Source: Leadbetterella sp964423865 (GTDB lineage: Bacteria; Bacteroidota; Bacteroidia; Cytophagales; Spirosomataceae). Taken from it: a stretch of DNA of 64,000 nt. Made by a program: the position numbers and the translations under genes. Numbering within the stretch: the stretch's first letter is position 1; every line of letters begins with the position of its first letter. This document shows positions 25,401-34,423 of this stretch, piece after piece. The stretch covers positions 1 to 64,000 of the forward strand of contig CAYRGN010000002.1 in NCBI GenBank assembly GCA_964423865.1, read 5' to 3'. The notes beneath the pieces are model-generated. The model saw only the letters and a program-made list of their open reading frames with translations, was not told the DNA's origin and made no database searches.

Positions 25401-26828
25401 TTAGTTTTGATCCCACCAGATTCTGTCAGACAATTTTACCGCGGGAACATTGTCTGAGTTGGTAGAGAACTCACTTGAAGGATACTGTAATCTTCTGCTG
25501 AACTGACCGTTCAGATCCGGGTTTAACTGAGCGGGTACAGTCATATCCGTATAGGCGAAATTGTACCGGCGGGCATCGTTCCAGCTTTCGGGGCTGAGGA
25601 AGAGGGCCACGTACTTTTCTTTCATGATCAGGGCAAGCGAAATGTTCGCTTCGCCTACGGAGACGGCCGGACTGTTGATGTAACTGTCGCGGTTGGCTGC
25701 GGTTACGCTCAGCATATCCATGTGGGCTCGGATACCGGCAAGGTACGCCGAATATGCGGCCGGTTTGTTGTTTTTGGCCAGCTGGGCTTCCGCTTCAATG
25801 AATTTTTGTTCGGCAAAGGTCATGACCAGTACAGGGGAGGCCCTGTTGGCGTAGTAGGAGGCTTCCACCAGGGTGGAGGCATCCAGGCGAAGGTCCATCA
25901 CGTCAGAGTCGCGGCCGGCGCCGTTCACCGTACCCCGGAAATTCCCCTGCCGGGTTCTGCTGAACATAAATTCCATGCGGGGGTCTACCACCCCGAAAGT
26001 GGTGCCGTCCATGGCTTCCACAATCTGCTGTGATATCCAGCCGTCAAGCACCAGTCCTGCCTGGTTAATGGCCACACTTCCCCAGGGGTTCCATACGGTA
26101 GTGGTGAAGGGTACGCTGGCATTGTCGTTGTTACCCGCGAGCCCGTTGGCCAGGGCGGCCAGTACGGCATCTGCACTATACGACGAGGTCTTACTTAAAT
26201 GGTTCAGGTAACGTGCCTGCAGGGCGTAACCGGTTTTGATCCATTGTGAAAGATTGCCGCCAAACATGAAGTCGTCTGCGCCCATGGTGAGCGTGGTGGC
26301 AGGTTCCCGCAGTTTCGCGATACCGTCTGTTAACAACGTAAATATTTCAGTGTACAGCTGCTGCCCGTTGTCGTACGTGGGCTTCAGGGTCTGCACAAAA
26401 AAGGCGTCGGAATAGGGTGCGTTATTCCAGGCATCCACCAGGAGTGCCAGGTTAATGGCCTTCATGATTTTCGCGGCACCCACATAGTTGGGCGCTCCCT
26501 GCTCTTCCGCCATCAGTTCCATGTCGCTCAGGTTACTCAGTACATTATAAATGCCTACCCAGGTACCGTTGGGGTTGATTTCCTGGTGGGTATCCGTATT
26601 GCCTCCCGCGTTGGGACCGGCCAGGTACTGTACGAAAAACGAAGTATAATACCCCACATTCGCCGTATTTGTGGCAGTACGTACAGTGCCCACAGACATG
26701 AGTCCTTTTACAGGTACGGTGGTAGGGTTATTCGGATCGGTATTCACGTCCAGGTAATTCTCGCAACTTGTGAAAACCCCTGTGATGATTAACCATATAA
26801 AGAATCGTAGTTTCATATTTTTAAACAT
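25401..26828 (-). CDS. SusD/RagB-family nutrient-binding outer-membrane lipoprotein
   Basis: 475 aa. Lipobox VFTSCE, then NYLDVNTDPNNPTTVP, the hallmark of the SusD-like_2 group. TPR-like helices follow (AAKIMKAINLALLVDAWNNAPYSDAF; QKFIEAEAQLAKNN) and the conserved end ESWNDARRYNF...RRLQYPSSE. It caps the SusC barrel and hands substrate to it; the substrate is unknown. The start may be the ATG at 26816 (MKLRFF), since MFKN precedes a normal signal. The 26828 start shares a base with the SusC stop (TAATG), which favours coupling. Confidence 0.9.
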   Translation of the reverse strand: MFKNMKLRFFIWLIITGVFTSCENYLDVNTDPNNPTTVPVKGLMSVGTVRTATNTANVGYYTSFFVQYLAGPNAGGNTDTHQEINPNGTWVGIYNVLSNLSDMELMAEEQGAPNYVGAAKIMKAINLALLVDAWNNAPYSDAFFVQTLKPTYDNGQQLYTEIFTLLTDGIAKLREPATTLTMGADDFMFGGNLSQWIKTGYALQARYLNHLSKTSSYSADAVLAALANGLAGNNDNASVPFTTTVWNPWGSVAINQAGLVLDGWISQQIVEAMDGTTFGVVDPRMEFMFSRTRQGNFRGTVNGAGRDSDVMDLRLDASTLVEASYYANRASPVLVMTFAEQKFIEAEAQLAKNNKPAAYSAYLAGIRAHMDMLSVTAANRDSYINSPAVSVGEANISLALIMKEKYVALFLSPESWNDARRYNFAYTDMTVPAQLNPDLNGQFSRRLQYPSSEFSTNSDNVPAVKLSDRIWWDQN

Positions 26829-29800
26829 TATAGGGTGAGATTTAATGAAAATAACATACTTTTCGCGCCGGGGTAACCCATACCGGAAAGCCCGGTGGCA
26901 TTGCTGGCAGATCCTGAGGAATAGGATTCCGGATCGAAATTACGCCAGGGGGTCCATAAAATAATATTATTCACAGACGTAGAAACCGATACGGCCTTCA
27001 GGCGCAAAGGTGTAAGCCATTTTTTCGGCAGGTTATAGGCGAGCGTTGCGTTACGCAACTTTACAAAAGAAGCGTCGTATACAAAGTTTTCGGATATAAC
27101 CCTTTGAAGGTTCCGGTAATAACCGGCGCCGTAATCTCTTCCGTCAGGACCGAGACCCTGCCCTAACCAAACCTGCTGGGTATTGGTCTGTCCTTCGGCG
27201 GTTACCCCGTCAAAAATGACCACATCGTTTCTGTCGTTGGTGTAGTCAGGCTTCAGGAATGCCGCCAGCCAGACACCGTACTGGTCGAACTGGTCGATTC
27301 CCCAGCGGGTGTCGATCAGGAAGGAAAGGGATACCCCTTTATAGCTGAATGTATTCCGGATACCGGCCAGCCAGTCGGGCATGGCGTTTCCGATCACCAT
27401 CTGATCGGTAGTATTCATCACGGGGAAGCCGGCGAAAGATCCCGAGGTGGCAATCACCATAGGAAGACTTTTGTCTAAAATGACGGTTCCGTCCGGTCTG
27501 CCTCCTTCATAATAGCGTTGGTAAGAAGTTCCGTACAGGTCGCCATACGGCTGGCCTTTCGCGATTTTCATGGTTACGGCAGAGTTTACGTAACCGCTTT
27601 GGGTAGCCAAGGTAATGTCGGTTACTCCCTCCGCGATATCCACTACCATATTCCGGTTCCGGGTGAAATTCACCGTAGCATCCCAGCGGAAATTGCCTGA
27701 TTTTACGGGAGTACCGTTGAGAATTAGCTCAATTCCCTTGTTTTCAATTTCTCCGGCGTTAATCCAGACAGAGGAATAACCGGTGGTAGTGGAAACCGGT
27801 ACGGCCAGGATCTGGTCTTTACTGTTGGCTTTGTACCAGGTAAAGTCAATGCCCAGGCGGTTCTGAAAGAACTGAAGTTCCGTGCCAAATTCAAGGGTGG
27901 TGGTCATCTCCGGAACCAGCTGGTCGCTTCCCCTGCTGGATGAGCGCACATAACCCACTTGTCCATTCAGGGGGTATCCGGTGGCGGTAGTATAGGTGGC
28001 CGCGGTTCTGTACGGATCCGTATCTTTACCCACCTGTCCGTAGGCCGCCCGTAATTTCCCGTAGTTTAACGTTTTGGGCAGGTTAAGCACATCGTTAAAC
28101 ACAAAGCTCATACTTGCCGAAGGATAAAAGAAAGAGTTGTTTCCTTTGGGCAGGGTGGAGGTCCAGTCGTTTCTTGCGGTAAGGTTCAGGTAGAGAAAAC
28201 CTTTGTAGTCCAGGGCCGCGTCTGCGTATGCGCCGATCAGCCGCCTTCTGTAGATATTTTCTGATATGACGTGCCGTGTAACGTTACTGAAGCTGTAAAA
28301 GCCCGGTGTTACAAACTGCTCCCCATAGTTGTAACTGTAATTGAGGTCGGTTTGGAACAACTCGTGTCCCGCGCGGATGGTGGCCCTCAGGTCGGGCGTA
28401 ATGGCTTTATCAAAAGTGACAAAGAAGTTGGAGTTCACCACGCGGTTGATAAACCTGCGTTGCTCCATATAGCCGATTGAGCTGAGTCCGCTCAGGTTTT
28501 CTCCGGCTATTCCCTTGGGTCCGGGTACAATTTCCTCCCGCTTATCCACATAAAAATCGTGGCCGAACCGGTAGGTAAACTGCAACCAGTCGATGGGCTT
28601 ATAGTTAAACGCCAGGTTGCCTATGGTACGGTCTACCTGGTCTTCATAAGGCCAGTAACGGGCCGTATACAAGGGGTTGGCCGACAGGATACCGGCGATC
28701 TGGGTGCCGTCGGGCTTCTCGTATTGGGTGATATCCTGGGTATGTGACCAGTACATCAAGCGTTCGCCCATACTGGTATGAGGTACCCGGTTTCCGCCGG
28801 AATTGGAATAGTTCACGCTGGCTTCCACATTGAACTGCTCACTGAATTTCGCGGTTCCTCTTAAACGTACGGATGTTCTTCCCCAGTCGGAGAAAGGAAT
28901 AATCCCTTCCTGTTTCGTGTTGTTTATGGAAGTATAAAAGGTATATGCGTCTTTCCCTCCGGACATATTGAAATACAGGTCACGCATGCCCCCGTTCCGG
29001 TAGAAATTATTGTAGTTATCGTAATAGATATAGGAGGGATCCACTACCGACTGGGCTTCGATAAGCGCTCCCGAAGCGGAATACACGCTTCCGTCATCGA
29101 TACCGTACCATCCCCTTCCGAAATTTTCCTGGAATTTCGGAAGTTTATTGATTTGGTCTACGCTGAAGCTGGTACCGGCGTTAATGGTAAGTCCGCTTCC
29201 TGATTTGCCACTTTTGGTGGTGATTACCACCGCACCGTTGGCCGCCCGTACCCCATAAAGCCCGGTGGCTGCGGCCCCTTTCAGCACGCTGATTGTTTCG
29301 ATATCGTTCGGGTTAATATCGGCTGCCCGGTTACTCATACCCCGCTGGTAGGTGGCATTATCATTGGTGGTATTGTCGATAGGAACACCGTCAATAATAA
29401 AGAGAGGCTGGTTATCCGCACCCGGGTTTAATGACGTTAAGCCTCGCACTACAATCCTGGCACCCATGCCGGGCCCCCCGCCCGTATTGGTGATCTGTAC
29501 ACCGGCTACCTGTCCCTGTAGGGCCGATACAATATTGGGCTGCTTTACCTCAGTCAGTTCTTTGGCGCCTACCGATTGTACGGCATAGCCCAGCGACTGC
29601 CTTTTTCTTTCAATACCTAAAGAGGTCACCACCACTTCGGAAAGCTGGTTGGCATCGGGCGAGAGAGACACATTCAGGATGCTTCGGTCGCCGATAGAAA
29701 CTTCATAGGTCTCGTAACCCAGGAAGGAAAAAACGAGGATTCCACCTGTGGTGGGGATATTCCCCAAGGTATAATTGCCGTCCGCGTTGGTGGTGGTACC

Positions 29801-29962
29801 GTTGGAGGTCCCTTTCAGTACTACGCTGGTTCCGGGCAAAGGCAAGCCGTCGTCAGACGAGGTCACTTTTCCCTGGATAGACCGTACCTGCGCGAAAACA
29901 CCGGGCGGAACGGTGAGCGCGATTAACAATACCAATAATAATTTAGTAGAGTATTTTAACAT
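26828..29962 (-). CDS. SusC/RagA-family TonB-dependent outer-membrane transporter
   Basis: 1044 aa. Signal peptide (1-24), carboxypeptidase-regulatory-like domain (~28-110: IQGKVTSSDDGLPLPGTSV...FLGYE) and plug (~120-240: PNIVSALQGQVAGVQI; RIVVRGLTSLNPGADNQPLFIIDGVPID; VLKGAAATGLYGVRAANGAVVITTKSG). The rest is a 22-stranded barrel ending in a hydrophobic strand (SLNLTL). It imports large nutrients using TonB energy, with its SusD partner directly downstream. No glycoside hydrolase, sulfatase or regulator lies beside it, so it is not a complete polysaccharide utilisation locus and the ligand may be a peptide or other solute. Confidence 0.93.
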   Translation of the reverse strand: MLKYSTKLLLVLLIALTVPPGVFAQVRSIQGKVTSSDDGLPLPGTSVVLKGTSNGTTTNADGNYTLGNIPTTGGILVFSFLGYETYEVSIGDRSILNVSLSPDANQLSEVVVTSLGIERKRQSLGYAVQSVGAKELTEVKQPNIVSALQGQVAGVQITNTGGGPGMGARIVVRGLTSLNPGADNQPLFIIDGVPIDNTTNDNATYQRGMSNRAADINPNDIETISVLKGAAATGLYGVRAANGAVVITTKSGKSGSGLTINAGTSFSVDQINKLPKFQENFGRGWYGIDDGSVYSASGALIEAQSVVDPSYIYYDNYNNFYRNGGMRDLYFNMSGGKDAYTFYTSINNTKQEGIIPFSDWGRTSVRLRGTAKFSEQFNVEASVNYSNSGGNRVPHTSMGERLMYWSHTQDITQYEKPDGTQIAGILSANPLYTARYWPYEDQVDRTIGNLAFNYKPIDWLQFTYRFGHDFYVDKREEIVPGPKGIAGENLSGLSSIGYMEQRRFINRVVNSNFFVTFDKAITPDLRATIRAGHELFQTDLNYSYNYGEQFVTPGFYSFSNVTRHVISENIYRRRLIGAYADAALDYKGFLYLNLTARNDWTSTLPKGNNSFFYPSASMSFVFNDVLNLPKTLNYGKLRAAYGQVGKDTDPYRTAATYTTATGYPLNGQVGYVRSSSRGSDQLVPEMTTTLEFGTELQFFQNRLGIDFTWYKANSKDQILAVPVSTTTGYSSVWINAGEIENKGIELILNGTPVKSGNFRWDATVNFTRNRNMVVDIAEGVTDITLATQSGYVNSAVTMKIAKGQPYGDLYGTSYQRYYEGGRPDGTVILDKSLPMVIATSGSFAGFPVMNTTDQMVIGNAMPDWLAGIRNTFSYKGVSLSFLIDTRWGIDQFDQYGVWLAAFLKPDYTNDRNDVVIFDGVTAEGQTNTQQVWLGQGLGPDGRDYGAGYYRNLQRVISENFVYDASFVKLRNATLAYNLPKKWLTPLRLKAVSVSTSVNNIILWTPWRNFDPESYSSGSASNATGLSGMGYPGAKSMLFSLNLTL

Positions 29963-30160
29963 ATAGATTGGAGTTTGGGGTGAAAAATAATCATTGGTGT
30001 TTTATGGATTCTATAAAATACTATTTTTTAATTGAGCATAAAGATATCAAAAAAGGATTAATTCTAATCTTTCGACCAAATAATTTTCTGTTATTTAAAA
30101 CAGTTCTTTTTGGAGCATATCTACCCTGAAGGCAGCCTGGAGGGTGTTTTTTCCAGTCCA

Positions 30161-30655
30161 TCAGCCACTTATCCGGGTCTCGATCTCAAAATCGTATTCG
30201 TTTTTTTCGGAGGCTTCAAAATGAACCGAATCGGTGATTTTCCAGTTTTTATAGGGAGAGAGGTCGAAGAACGCGTCGCCTTCCGGATCGGCATGTACCC
30301 GGGTCAGGTAAATTCGGGTAGCGAAAGGGGGGGCCAGTTCATAGATTTTTTGGCCGCCTATGATAAAAATTTCGTTTTTGTCGGTGAGGGTGGAGGCCAG
30401 TCGGATGGCTTCTTCGAGGGAAGAAGCCACGGTAGCACCTTCAATCTGCAGGTGGGGATTCCGCGAGATGATGAGGTTGAGGCGGCCAGGCAGGGGTTTT
30501 CCGATGGAGTCGAAGGTCTTCCGGCCCATGATCACCGTGTGGCCCAAAGTACGTTTCTTAAATAACTTCAGGTCATCGCTTAATTTCCATAAGAGTTGGT
30601 TGTCTTTTCCTATAACCCCGTTTTGGGCTACCGCTACCAGTACCGAGATGTCCAT
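30161..30655 (-). CDS. folA: Dihydrofolate reductase
   Basis: Reduces dihydrofolate with NADPH. 164 aa, usual length. VLVAVAQNGVIGKDNQLLW holds the conserved N-terminal strand and the Trp. The active-site acid is in KLSDDLKLFK (~28). The cofactor-site motifs are IMGRKTFDSIGKPLPGR and IIGGQKIYE. A TATATTTG box (30680-30673, minus strand) lies just upstream. No thymidylate synthase is next to it. It faces the SDR gene across a block of heptamer repeats. Confidence 0.95.
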   Translation of the reverse strand: MDISVLVAVAQNGVIGKDNQLLWKLSDDLKLFKKRTLGHTVIMGRKTFDSIGKPLPGRLNLIISRNPHLQIEGATVASSLEEAIRLASTLTDKNEIFIIGGQKIYELAPPFATRIYLTRVHADPEGDAFFDLSPYKNWKITDSVHFEASEKNEYDFEIETRISG

Positions 30656-30672
30656 AAATGATTATTTTTGTG

Positions 30673-30680
30673 CAAATATA
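30673..30680 (-). promoter_or_regulatory. Putative -7 element of folA
   Basis: TATATTTG on the minus strand, 18 bp before the ATG, fits TAnnTTTG. Confidence 0.5.
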
Positions 30681-30683
30681 GAG

Positions 30684-30854
30684 ATAGCTTTGAGCTATGA
30701 GCAATGAGCTAGGAGGAATTAGGGGTTAGCTATTAGAAATTAGCCATTAGATTATTAGAAGTTAGAAATTAGACGGACCACCGTAAAGCTCATAGCTCAT
30801 AGCTCATAGCTTACGGCTCACTACTCACTACTCACTACTCACTACTCACTACTC
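30684..30854. repeat. Composite heptamer repeat block between folA and the SDR gene
   Basis: In order: AGCTATGAGC arms, TTAGAAATTAG/ATTAGAT-like units, AGCTCAT units (four in a row near 30787-30811) and ACTACTC units (30817-30854). Left AGCTATGAG and right CTCATAGCT parts are inverted relative to each other. Confidence 0.8.
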
Positions 30855-30869
30855 AAAACTAATTATACA

Positions 30870-31568
30870 ATGAAAACAGCATTGATTACAGGAGGAACGA
30901 AAGGAATAGGCTACGGTGTGGCGGAAAGCCTGCTGCGTGAAGGGTATGCCGTGGCATTTACCGGAAGAACAGAGCAGGGGGTGAAAGAGGCGGCCACGGC
31001 GCTAAGTAAGGGATTTGAAGGTAAAGTTTTGGGCCTCACGGCGGACGTACGCGACCTGGCCTCTCAGGAAAAGGCCGTGGCGGCTACGTTGGAGGCGTTC
31101 GGCCGGATCGATGTGGTTATTGCCAACGCGGGAGTGGGCATTTTTAAGGAGATCGGGGAGTTAAGCGCCGAAGAATGGGCCGATACCGTAGATACCAACC
31201 TCACAGGTGTATTTTATACGGTGAAAGCCACATTAGACGAGCTGATCAACAGGAAAGGATATATCATTACCATTGCCAGTCTTGCCGGAACCAACTTTTT
31301 TGAGAAAGGTACCGCGTATAACGCCAGTAAATTTGGTCTGGTTGGTTTCACCCAGGCGCTGATGCTGGACGTACGCGACAAAGACGTAAAGGTGAGTACC
31401 ATTATGCCGGGGTCGGTGGCCACTTACTTCAATAACCATATTCCTTCAGACGCCGATGCTTGGAAAATCCAGCCGGAAGATATTGGGCAGATGGTAGTAG
31501 ATTTGCTAAAAATGAACCCGCGCACCCTGCCGAGCAAGATTGAGGTGAGGCCGGCGAGGAAGAGGTGA
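30870..31568 (+). CDS. Short-chain dehydrogenase/reductase
   Basis: 232 aa, classical SDR length. The cofactor loop TGGTKGIGYGVA (residues 7-18), the NAG motif (ANAGVGIF), the catalytic Ser in TIASLAG, and the Tyr/Lys pair in YNASKFGL are all present. TADVRD and the Arg in FTGRTEQ near the end of strand 2 suggest NADP(H). Close to 3-oxoacyl-ACP reductase-like and short-chain alcohol dehydrogenases; the substrate cannot be told. It is a single gene between two repeat blocks. Confidence 0.85.
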   Translation: MKTALITGGTKGIGYGVAESLLREGYAVAFTGRTEQGVKEAATALSKGFEGKVLGLTADVRDLASQEKAVAATLEAFGRIDVVIANAGVGIFKEIGELSAEEWADTVDTNLTGVFYTVKATLDELINRKGYIITIASLAGTNFFEKGTAYNASKFGLVGFTQALMLDVRDKDVKVSTIMPGSVATYFNNHIPSDADAWKIQPEDIGQMVVDLLKMNPRTLPSKIEVRPARKR

Positions 31569-31569
31569 T

Positions 31570-31770
31570 TTCAATTACGAATTTTCAATTACGAATTACG
31601 GATTGATGGGATTTGGGTGGGCAAAGTATACCCCGGAGGGGTTAAATATGGGTAGCGGATTTTCAATTACGAATTACGAATTTTCAATTACGAATTACGG
31701 ATTGGGATTACAAGTTGATGGGATTTGGGTGTGCAATGTATACCCCGGAGGGGTTAAATATGGGTAGCCT
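31570..31770. repeat. TTACGAA heptamers and duplicated CCCCGGAGGGG palindrome
   Basis: Units of CAATTACGAATT alternate with two copies of a 52-bp sequence (31605-31656 and 31717-31768) nearly identical to each other. Each 52-bp copy is centred on TACCCCGGAGGGGTTA. A related palindrome, TAACCCCTACGGGGTA, occurs twice near 54175-54249 in the opposite orientation. Confidence 0.85.
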
Positions 31771-31780
31771 TTAATTTTTT

Positions 31781-31811
31781 TTGGCATTGTCGCTTCCCCC
31801 GCATAAATTTG
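31781..31811 (+). promoter_or_regulatory. Promoter of the small lipoprotein gene
   Basis: TTG (31781-31783), 20 bp, TAAATTTG (31804-31811). Full match to the Bacteroidota consensus and spacing, 26 bp before the ATG. Confidence 0.7.
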
Positions 31812-31836
31812 TATGAATTTTAGTAAATAAGACGAA

Positions 31837-32073
31837 ATGAAGAAAAGCGTAGGATTTTTTGCCATAGCGGTTACCGTACTGATGTCCGCCTGTACTTACC
31901 AGAAGAACAACCGGTATGAGCAGAAGGATGTGAATGCGGGCAATGATTATGTGTACGCGCATCCTGATTCTATGGCGCGCCAGAGAAAGGTACAGTACAC
32001 CGCCAACTCGGAAAACGAGGTGAGAGCGATGGAGATCCAGGAAAAACTGTACGGTTCTACCGGCGAACAGTAA
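31837..32073 (+). CDS. Small lipoprotein, 78 aa
   Basis: Signal peptide with lipobox LMSAC (Cys ~19). The mature part is short, polar and Asn/Gln/Glu-rich (TYQKNNRYEQKDVNAGNDYVY...SENEVRAMEIQEKLYG), with a helical C-terminus and no known domain. It has a strong, well-spaced promoter and its own terminator at 32102-32145, so it is an independent unit and possibly abundant. It is probably anchored in the inner or outer membrane on the periplasmic side. Function is unknown. Confidence 0.7.
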   Translation: MKKSVGFFAIAVTVLMSACTYQKNNRYEQKDVNAGNDYVYAHPDSMARQRKVQYTANSENEVRAMEIQEKLYGSTGEQ

Positions 32074-32101
32074 GATCGATGATATAGCATTTTCAAAGTG
32101 G

Positions 32102-32145
32102 TTTCATAATCCACCGTTTCGGGCAGATTATGAAATCATTTTTTT
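32102..32145 (+). terminator. Rho-independent terminator
   Basis: Perfect 10-bp stem TTTCATAATC / GATTATGAAA with a 14-nt loop, then TCATTTTTTT. Confidence 0.75.
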
Positions 32146-32220
32146 ATGTAGAATAGCTATGAGCCATCAGCCCTGAGCTGTCAACGCTGATAAACTCGTA
32201 GCGCAAAGCTCATAGCCGAT

Positions 32221-34293
32221 ATGCAATTTTTATATCCGAATGTTTTGTGGGGGCTTTGCGCATTGGCTATACCGCTGATCGTGCACTTGTTTAATTTCAG
32301 ACGGACCCGCAAAGTATATTTTTCCAATGTGGCCCTGCTCCGCAGCGTGGATACGCGCATTTCGGCCTTCCGGAAACTAAAGCATTTTCTGGTGATGCTG
32401 GCCCGTATGCTGTTTATCGCCTGTGTAGTATTGGCTTTTGCCCAGCCCGTAAGAAAAGCGATAGGGAACCAGGACCTGCCCCCCGGTATCAACGGCATTT
32501 ACCTGGATAACTCCCAAAGCATGCAGAATACCCGTGAGAACCGGCGTCTGCTCGACCTGGCGGTGATCAAAATAGATGAGTTGCTTCTGCTGCTCGACCG
32601 TACTTCCAATAACCAACTTTCTACCAATGACTTTGACGGTCAGGATCAGTTTGTGAGCTCGGCCGCCAAGGTGCGCGACCGCCTGACCACGGTGACTTTC
32701 TCGGAAACGGGCCGCGACCTGGCGCAGGTGTATAAGCGTCAGCGTTCCGTGGCCCAAAAGCATAACCCGTCGGGGCGTAATCACCTTTTCTGGTTTTCCG
32801 ATTTTCAGAAAAGTACGGCCGGTAACCTGGCCGACCTGAAAGTGGATACCAATGACGTGGTTCACCTTATCCCTGTTACCGGAAAGGCCACCCGGAATGT
32901 TTTTGTAGACTCGCTTTGGCTGAATGTGCCTTTTGTAAGGGAAATGCAAAACAATGTGCTCAGCGTAAAGGTCTTCAATTCGGGTAACCGGGCGGTGGAG
33001 AAGCTACCGCTGAAGCTGTATGTTGACGATGTCCAGATCTCCACCTCTTCCGTAGACCTTCCGCCGGATTCCTACGGTACGGCCAGGTTCAATTTTACCG
33101 TCAATTCGCGCGGACTGCACAAGGGCAGGGTCAGCTTTGACGATCAGCCGGTCACGTTTGATAATGATTACTATTTCACCCTTGATGCTACCCCGGCAAT
33201 ACGAATTTTGCACCTGTACGGGCAACGCAGCACTCAGGATTACATAGGAAAGATTTTCTCCAACGACAGTCTCTTTGTGTATAAGGCGTATTCCATTGAA
33301 AATTTCAACCCGGGAGAGGTACAAAATGCCGACCTGGTAGTGCTGGAAGGCATTGCCGCTTTAGACGGCGAGCGGCGGACCGTTATGGAAAGCTTCCTGA
33401 ACGAGGGGGGAAATGTGGCGCTGATCCCTTCTTCCCTGGTATCGCCGGTGAGTTTACAGGAATTTCTTGCGCCCTACGGGGTGAAGAACCTACAGGCCGA
33501 CAATCACGTGCCCAATTCCGCAGGGATGTATGAGATTGCCCAACCGGAAGGCGCATTACCTTTCTTTGACGATGTTTTTGAAAAAGGAAGCCATAACCGC
33601 TTAATGAGTCTTCCCAAGGCCTATCCTAAGTTACGTTGGGAAGGCGTGGCCGAGCGTATCCTGACCTTAAAAAACGGAAGGCCCTTTCTGACCCGCACCC
33701 GGGCAGGAGAAGGAAATCTTTACCTTTTTGCCGCGCCGCTCACCCGTGATTACGGCAACTTCGCCGAGCACGCGTTATACGTGCCCGTACTTTTCAGGAT
33801 GGCCTACCTGAGCGGTAAAGCCGACCGCCTGGCCTATAACTTCAGCGAAGGGCACGTGCAGCTCTATATGCCCGAAGCGCCGAAAAATGCGGTCTATAAG
33901 CTGAAAAACAAAAACCTGGAGCTCATTCCTGTACAGAACCTGCGGGGGAAGACCCTGATATTGACCCTGCCGAAGTCGTCAGAGCTTCAAAATAACCAGC
34001 TGCTCGGTTCGGGCATCTATGAGCTGGAGATCAACGGGAAAGGCGTTAAATCACTGGCGCTGAACCACAGCCGTACCGAATCGTATATGGACACCTGGTC
34101 TCCGGATGAGCTGGAAAACATCTTCGCCGAACAAAAAGATAATATTAAGGTCTATGATGATGTACAAGACGGCCAGTTTATAGAAGCCTTCCGCGAGTCT
34201 TCGATAGACAAGCCTTACTGGAAATATTTTGTGATAGCGGCGCTGTTTTTCTTGCTGGTTGAGATTTTGGTGGGGAGATTTCTGAAGAGGTAA
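32221..34293 (+). CDS. BatA-domain membrane protein with extended periplasmic region
   Basis: 690 aa. The N-terminus FLYPNVLWGLCALAIPLIVHLFNFRR is the Bacteroidota BatA-type double-membrane-helix domain (helices ~7-24 and ~55-75 with a basic loop between). A von Willebrand A-like region follows (INGIYLDNSQSMQN; SDFQKSTAGNLADLK), where DNSQS replaces the usual DxSxS MIDAS start. The remainder is beta-rich, and a last helix sits at ~665-685 before VGRFLKR. Proteins of this type lie near moxR/bat genes, but no such genes are adjacent here. A role in envelope integrity is inferred only from the family. Confidence 0.75.
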   Translation: MQFLYPNVLWGLCALAIPLIVHLFNFRRTRKVYFSNVALLRSVDTRISAFRKLKHFLVMLARMLFIACVVLAFAQPVRKAIGNQDLPPGINGIYLDNSQSMQNTRENRRLLDLAVIKIDELLLLLDRTSNNQLSTNDFDGQDQFVSSAAKVRDRLTTVTFSETGRDLAQVYKRQRSVAQKHNPSGRNHLFWFSDFQKSTAGNLADLKVDTNDVVHLIPVTGKATRNVFVDSLWLNVPFVREMQNNVLSVKVFNSGNRAVEKLPLKLYVDDVQISTSSVDLPPDSYGTARFNFTVNSRGLHKGRVSFDDQPVTFDNDYYFTLDATPAIRILHLYGQRSTQDYIGKIFSNDSLFVYKAYSIENFNPGEVQNADLVVLEGIAALDGERRTVMESFLNEGGNVALIPSSLVSPVSLQEFLAPYGVKNLQADNHVPNSAGMYEIAQPEGALPFFDDVFEKGSHNRLMSLPKAYPKLRWEGVAERILTLKNGRPFLTRTRAGEGNLYLFAAPLTRDYGNFAEHALYVPVLFRMAYLSGKADRLAYNFSEGHVQLYMPEAPKNAVYKLKNKNLELIPVQNLRGKTLILTLPKSSELQNNQLLGSGIYELEINGKGVKSLALNHSRTESYMDTWSPDELENIFAEQKDNIKVYDDVQDGQFIEAFRESSIDKPYWKYFVIAALFFLLVEILVGRFLKR

Positions 34294-34302
34294 TTGAAGA
34301 TG

Positions 34303-34400
34303 CCGTTAGCAATTAGAAGCGGCCCGCTCCGGCGTACCGGCCGCTGCGGTCAGATACACCAGCGAAGCGTCGCCCAATATCTAATAGCTAACTTCTAAAT
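34303..34400. repeat. Inverted ATTAGAA-type repeats with GC-rich centre
   Basis: CCGTTAGCAATTAGAAG on the left and AATATCTAATAGCTAACTTCTAA on the right are inverted versions of the same TAG-rich units, enclosing ~55 GC-rich bases. It lies just before the beta-helix gene. Confidence 0.5.
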
Positions 34401-34423
34401 AGTAAAGCTAAAATTTATACATA

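Noticed and set aside
30110..30565. 151-aa plus-strand frame opposite folA
   Set aside because: Antisense of a textbook dihydrofolate reductase.
31605..31768. Attachment sites or insertion-sequence ends
   Set aside because: The 52-bp duplicates enclose only heptamer repeats, with no transposase or target duplication.
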